Position numbers and translations under genes: made by a program. This document shows, piece after piece, positions 61,843 through 64,000 of a stretch of 64,000 nucleotides of DNA; position 1 is the first letter of the stretch, and each line of letters starts with the position of its first letter. This DNA comes from Hymenobacter negativus (lineage in GTDB: Bacteria > Bacteroidota > Bacteroidia > Cytophagales > Hymenobacteraceae). The stretch spans positions 1 through 64,000 of the forward strand of contig NZ_JAGETZ010000022.1 of NCBI RefSeq assembly GCF_017571495.1, in the 5' to 3' direction. The notes under the pieces were generated by a model, which worked only from the letters and a program-made list of their open reading frames with translations, was not told where the DNA came from and did not search any database.

Positions 61843-64000
61843 CTAATTCCGGTTGCTGCCCTTGGCCTGCCGAATGCCCTGCCCGTCTTTCAGGTTGAAA
61901 CGGTACGTGAAGCTGAGCCGGTAGCGGGCAGCATTCGGGCTGTTGACTTGGTTGAAGACGTAGTTGTCGCCAGTGGTTTGGGTGCGGTGCTTGTCGGAGT
62001 TCAGCACGTTGGTGGCGTCCAGCACCAGGGAGGCTTTGTCGCGCAGCAGGTTCTTACTCAGGCCAAAGTTCAGGGTGTGAATGGCCTGGGTGCGGGTCTG
62101 GGCATTGCTTTGGGCCCCAGTGAAATTGTAGCGGCCCTGCACCCCGAATTTCGCCGGCAGCTTCACCTGGGCGCTGAGCCGGCCGGTCACCACCTGGCCC
62201 GAAAAGCCGAGGTCGCGCCCCTGGTAGCTGCCCTGTTGGCTGAAGGTATAGCCGTTCAGCTCAGCGTTCAGCGGCAGCCACTTAAGGGGCGTGTACTGCA
62301 CAGATAGCTCCAGGCCCTGGCGGATTTCCCGGCTCAGATTGACCGGCGAGCTGATGAACGTGCCCGCCGCGTTGAGGTAAACGTATTCCTGAATAAAGCC
62401 CGTATTGCGCTGATAGTAAACCGACGGATTCACCGTCAGCTTGCTCCAGCTGCGCAGCAAGCCCAGCTCGAACACGTCGCCGTAAGACGGATTCAAATCG
62501 GGATTGCCGACGTATTGTGAGTTGAGGTCGGTGAGCTCGTTGAAGGGGTAGAGCATCCACAGCGCGGGCCGGTTGATGCGCTTGCTGTAGTTGAGCTGGG
62601 CCGTGGTACTCTCGCCGAGCTGGTAGCTCAGGTTGATGGTGGGGAACAGGCAGTCGTAGTTTTTCTGGTTGTTGAAGGCGCCTTCCCGGTCGGCTATGTT
62701 GATGCGGGTCAGCTCGGTGCGCAGGCCCAGGAGGTAGGAAAAGGTCTTGGTTTTGCTGCCAAACTGCGCATACGCGCTACTGATGACTTCCTGGTATTGC
62801 AGCTTGTTGTTGATGCCTTGAAAGATGGCCCAGGCCTCCCCCAGCTGCTCTTCGGCCCGGAAGTCACTGCTTACCCGCCGGCTTTCGAGCTTGAGGCCGG
62901 CTTCCAGCGTGTACCGCTCGCTGAGGGGCTGCACGAGGTCAGTTTGCACCACCAAGTCCTTGCTGGCCCCCACCGAGCTGGTCCGGATGCCCGGCAACGC
63001 CAGCTCCCGGGGATAGGTGCTGCGGGTAGCCAAAACCCAGTCCTTGTCGCTGTTCCAGAAATCGTATTGCAGGTCCGCCGTGAGCTTCCGGCCCGCCTGC
63101 GCAAACAGCCGAGTGTAGTTGAAGTCCAGCTGGTTGTAGCTCCGGCGCTCCCAGGATTCGCCGTTGCGGAGCAGGCTGCTGTCGGTGGCGGGGCCGTGGG
63201 TGGCGTAGTCGTACTGCAGTGCGGTTTTGTCGTGGTCGTGAGTGGCATTTTTCAGGAACGAGGCCGTGATGGTGTTGTGGTCGTTGAGGTAGTAGTCGGC
63301 CCCAAAGTAGAGCAAGCGGCCGTCGTCGTGACGGTTCTCGTGCTGCAACTGGTGCAGGCTGGTCTGGTCGCCGCTGGGGCCCGTCACCTGATCGGTGCTG
63401 TAGCGGCCTACGTAGTCGGACAGGCGCAGGCCGGCCGTGGCAAACACGTTGAACTTGCTGGACTTGTAGCTCAGGCTCGGGTTGGCGCGGGTGTCGTTGG
63501 GCTGGCCGCCCACCAGCCGCAGCTGCCCGCTCAGGCCGCCCTTTTTGTTCTTCTTCAGAATCACGTTGATGATGCCGGCGCTGCCCGCCGCGTCGTAGCG
63601 GGAGGAGGGGTTGGTGATGACTTCGACCCGCTCAATCTGGTCGGCCGGAATCTGGTCGAGGGCGTTGCTCTGCGTCAGGCCCGAGCGCCGGCCGTTTACC
63701 AGCACCGTCACGTTGGCGTTGCCGCGCAGGCTCACCCCGCCCGACGGGCTCACCGCCACCGACGGCACCCCGTTCAGCACGTCGTTGGCCGAGCCGTTCT
63801 GCGATAAAATGTCCTTGCCCACTTCAAACACCTTCTTATCGAGCTGCAGGCTGATGGCTGGCTTTTCGCCCGTCACCGTAACCTCACTCAGCTGAGTAGC
63901 GTCCGGCGTCAGTTGTACCGTGCCCAAATCCAGTGTGCCCACGCCCACCGGCAGCGCCTGGCTGATTACCTGGTACCCTAGGAATCGGAACTCCACCTTC
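61843..64000 (-). CDS. TonB-dependent receptor, N-terminus beyond the window
   Basis: At least 717 residues are visible; the signal peptide and most of the carboxypeptidase-regulatory-like domain lie past position 64000 (the fragment begins in its FLGYQV end). The plug has QNGSANDVLNGVPSV, VSLRGNANVTVLVNGR, ADQIERVEVITNPSSRYDAAGSAG, quoted as parts SLRGNANVTVLVNG and EVITNPSSRYDA, and the barrel has LNYSKRINRP and LNVLNSDK-type segments. The end is atypical: YRLSFTYRFNLKDG followed by a short basic tail (IRQAKGSNRN) instead of a terminal Phe. It is of the 'outer membrane beta-barrel' subclass, like the receptor at 52.4 kb. Confidence 0.9.
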   Translation of the reverse strand, partial: KVEFRFLGYQVISQALPVGVGTLDLGTVQLTPDATQLSEVTVTGEKPAISLQLDKKVFEVGKDILSQNGSANDVLNGVPSVAVSPSGGVSLRGNANVTVLVNGRRSGLTQSNALDQIPADQIERVEVITNPSSRYDAAGSAGIINVILKKNKKGGLSGQLRLVGGQPNDTRANPSLSYKSSKFNVFATAGLRLSDYVGRYSTDQVTGPSGDQTSLHQLQHENRHDDGRLLYFGADYYLNDHNTITASFLKNATHDHDKTALQYDYATHGPATDSSLLRNGESWERRSYNQLDFNYTRLFAQAGRKLTADLQYDFWNSDKDWVLATRSTYPRELALPGIRTSSVGASKDLVVQTDLVQPLSERYTLEAGLKLESRRVSSDFRAEEQLGEAWAIFQGINNKLQYQEVISSAYAQFGSKTKTFSYLLGLRTELTRINIADREGAFNNQKNYDCLFPTINLSYQLGESTTAQLNYSKRINRPALWMLYPFNELTDLNSQYVGNPDLNPSYGDVFELGLLRSWSKLTVNPSVYYQRNTGFIQEYVYLNAAGTFISSPVNLSREIRQGLELSVQYTPLKWLPLNAELNGYTFSQQGSYQGRDLGFSGQVVTGRLSAQVKLPAKFGVQGRYNFTGAQSNAQTRTQAIHTLNFGLSKNLLRDKASLVLDATNVLNSDKHRTQTTGDNYVFNQVNSPNAARYRLSFTYRFNLKDGQGIRQAKGSNRN

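Overview
The window looks like chromosomal DNA from a Hymenobacter-like member of the Bacteroidota (Cytophagales). The evidence is: high-GC coding sequence; TAnnTTTG -7 promoter elements in place of sigma70 boxes; few Shine-Dalgarno sites; seven proteins with type IX secretion (T9SS) C-terminal sorting domains, both 'type A' and gliding-associated 'type B'; and four TonB-dependent receptors with carboxypeptidase-regulatory-like N-termini. The genus is an inference from gene content. I saw no rRNA, tRNA, CRISPR array, transposase or prophage.

Layout. 0-4.3 kb: gcvH, a VanZ-M28 peptidase fusion, a small secreted protein and a YicC-type protein. 4.5-12.8 kb: a TonB receptor, a T9SS-exported repeat protein and an Oar-like TonB receptor. 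12.9-15.5 kb: a glycosyltransferase and a polysaccharide flippase. 15.5-30.1 kb: three giant paralogous surface proteins (N-terminal domain, SBBP-type propeller, Ig-like repeats, type B sorting domain). The first two are separated by an AraC / VOC / FAD-monooxygenase cassette. 30.2-34.4 kb: an endonuclease/exonuclease/phosphatase-fold protein, cysS and a glutaminyl-cyclase-like M28 lipoprotein. 34.8-42.6 kb: a seven-repeat FG-GAP protein, the decayed end of a restriction-modification gene, an LD-carboxypeptidase and two tandem T9SS-exported alpha/beta hydrolases. 42.7-47 kb: metY-metX-hom on the minus strand, which takes aspartate semialdehyde to homocysteine. 47.5-64 kb: a LysM protein, a lipoprotein, an erythromycin-esterase fusion, a flippase-like membrane protein, a TonB receptor with a Gly/Pro-rich tail, dxs, a Gfo/Idh/MocA oxidoreductase, a DUF3850 protein, a MarR-MFS pair, a short-chain dehydrogenase remnant and a TonB receptor cut by the window end.

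The most notable signal is upstream of metY. An 11-codon ORF (MRMCCCRPCCC, stop) lies about 220 nt before metY. It is followed by a hairpin overlapping its stop codon, a GC-rich hairpin with a T-run, and sequences that could pair alternatively with that hairpin. This has the form of a cysteine-sensing attenuator for the sulfur-assimilating end of methionine/homocysteine synthesis. A second long hairpin with six T's sits directly before metX, inside the same operon. The pair may be a two-step attenuation arrangement that I do not recognise from described Bacteroidota systems.

The intergenic DNA is rich in MITE-like palindromic repeats. Two copies of one 103-107 bp element flank unrelated genes, a 264-bp element ends against the cysS promoter, and a nested 140-bp inverted repeat sits at the edge of the AraC/VOC/monooxygenase cassette.
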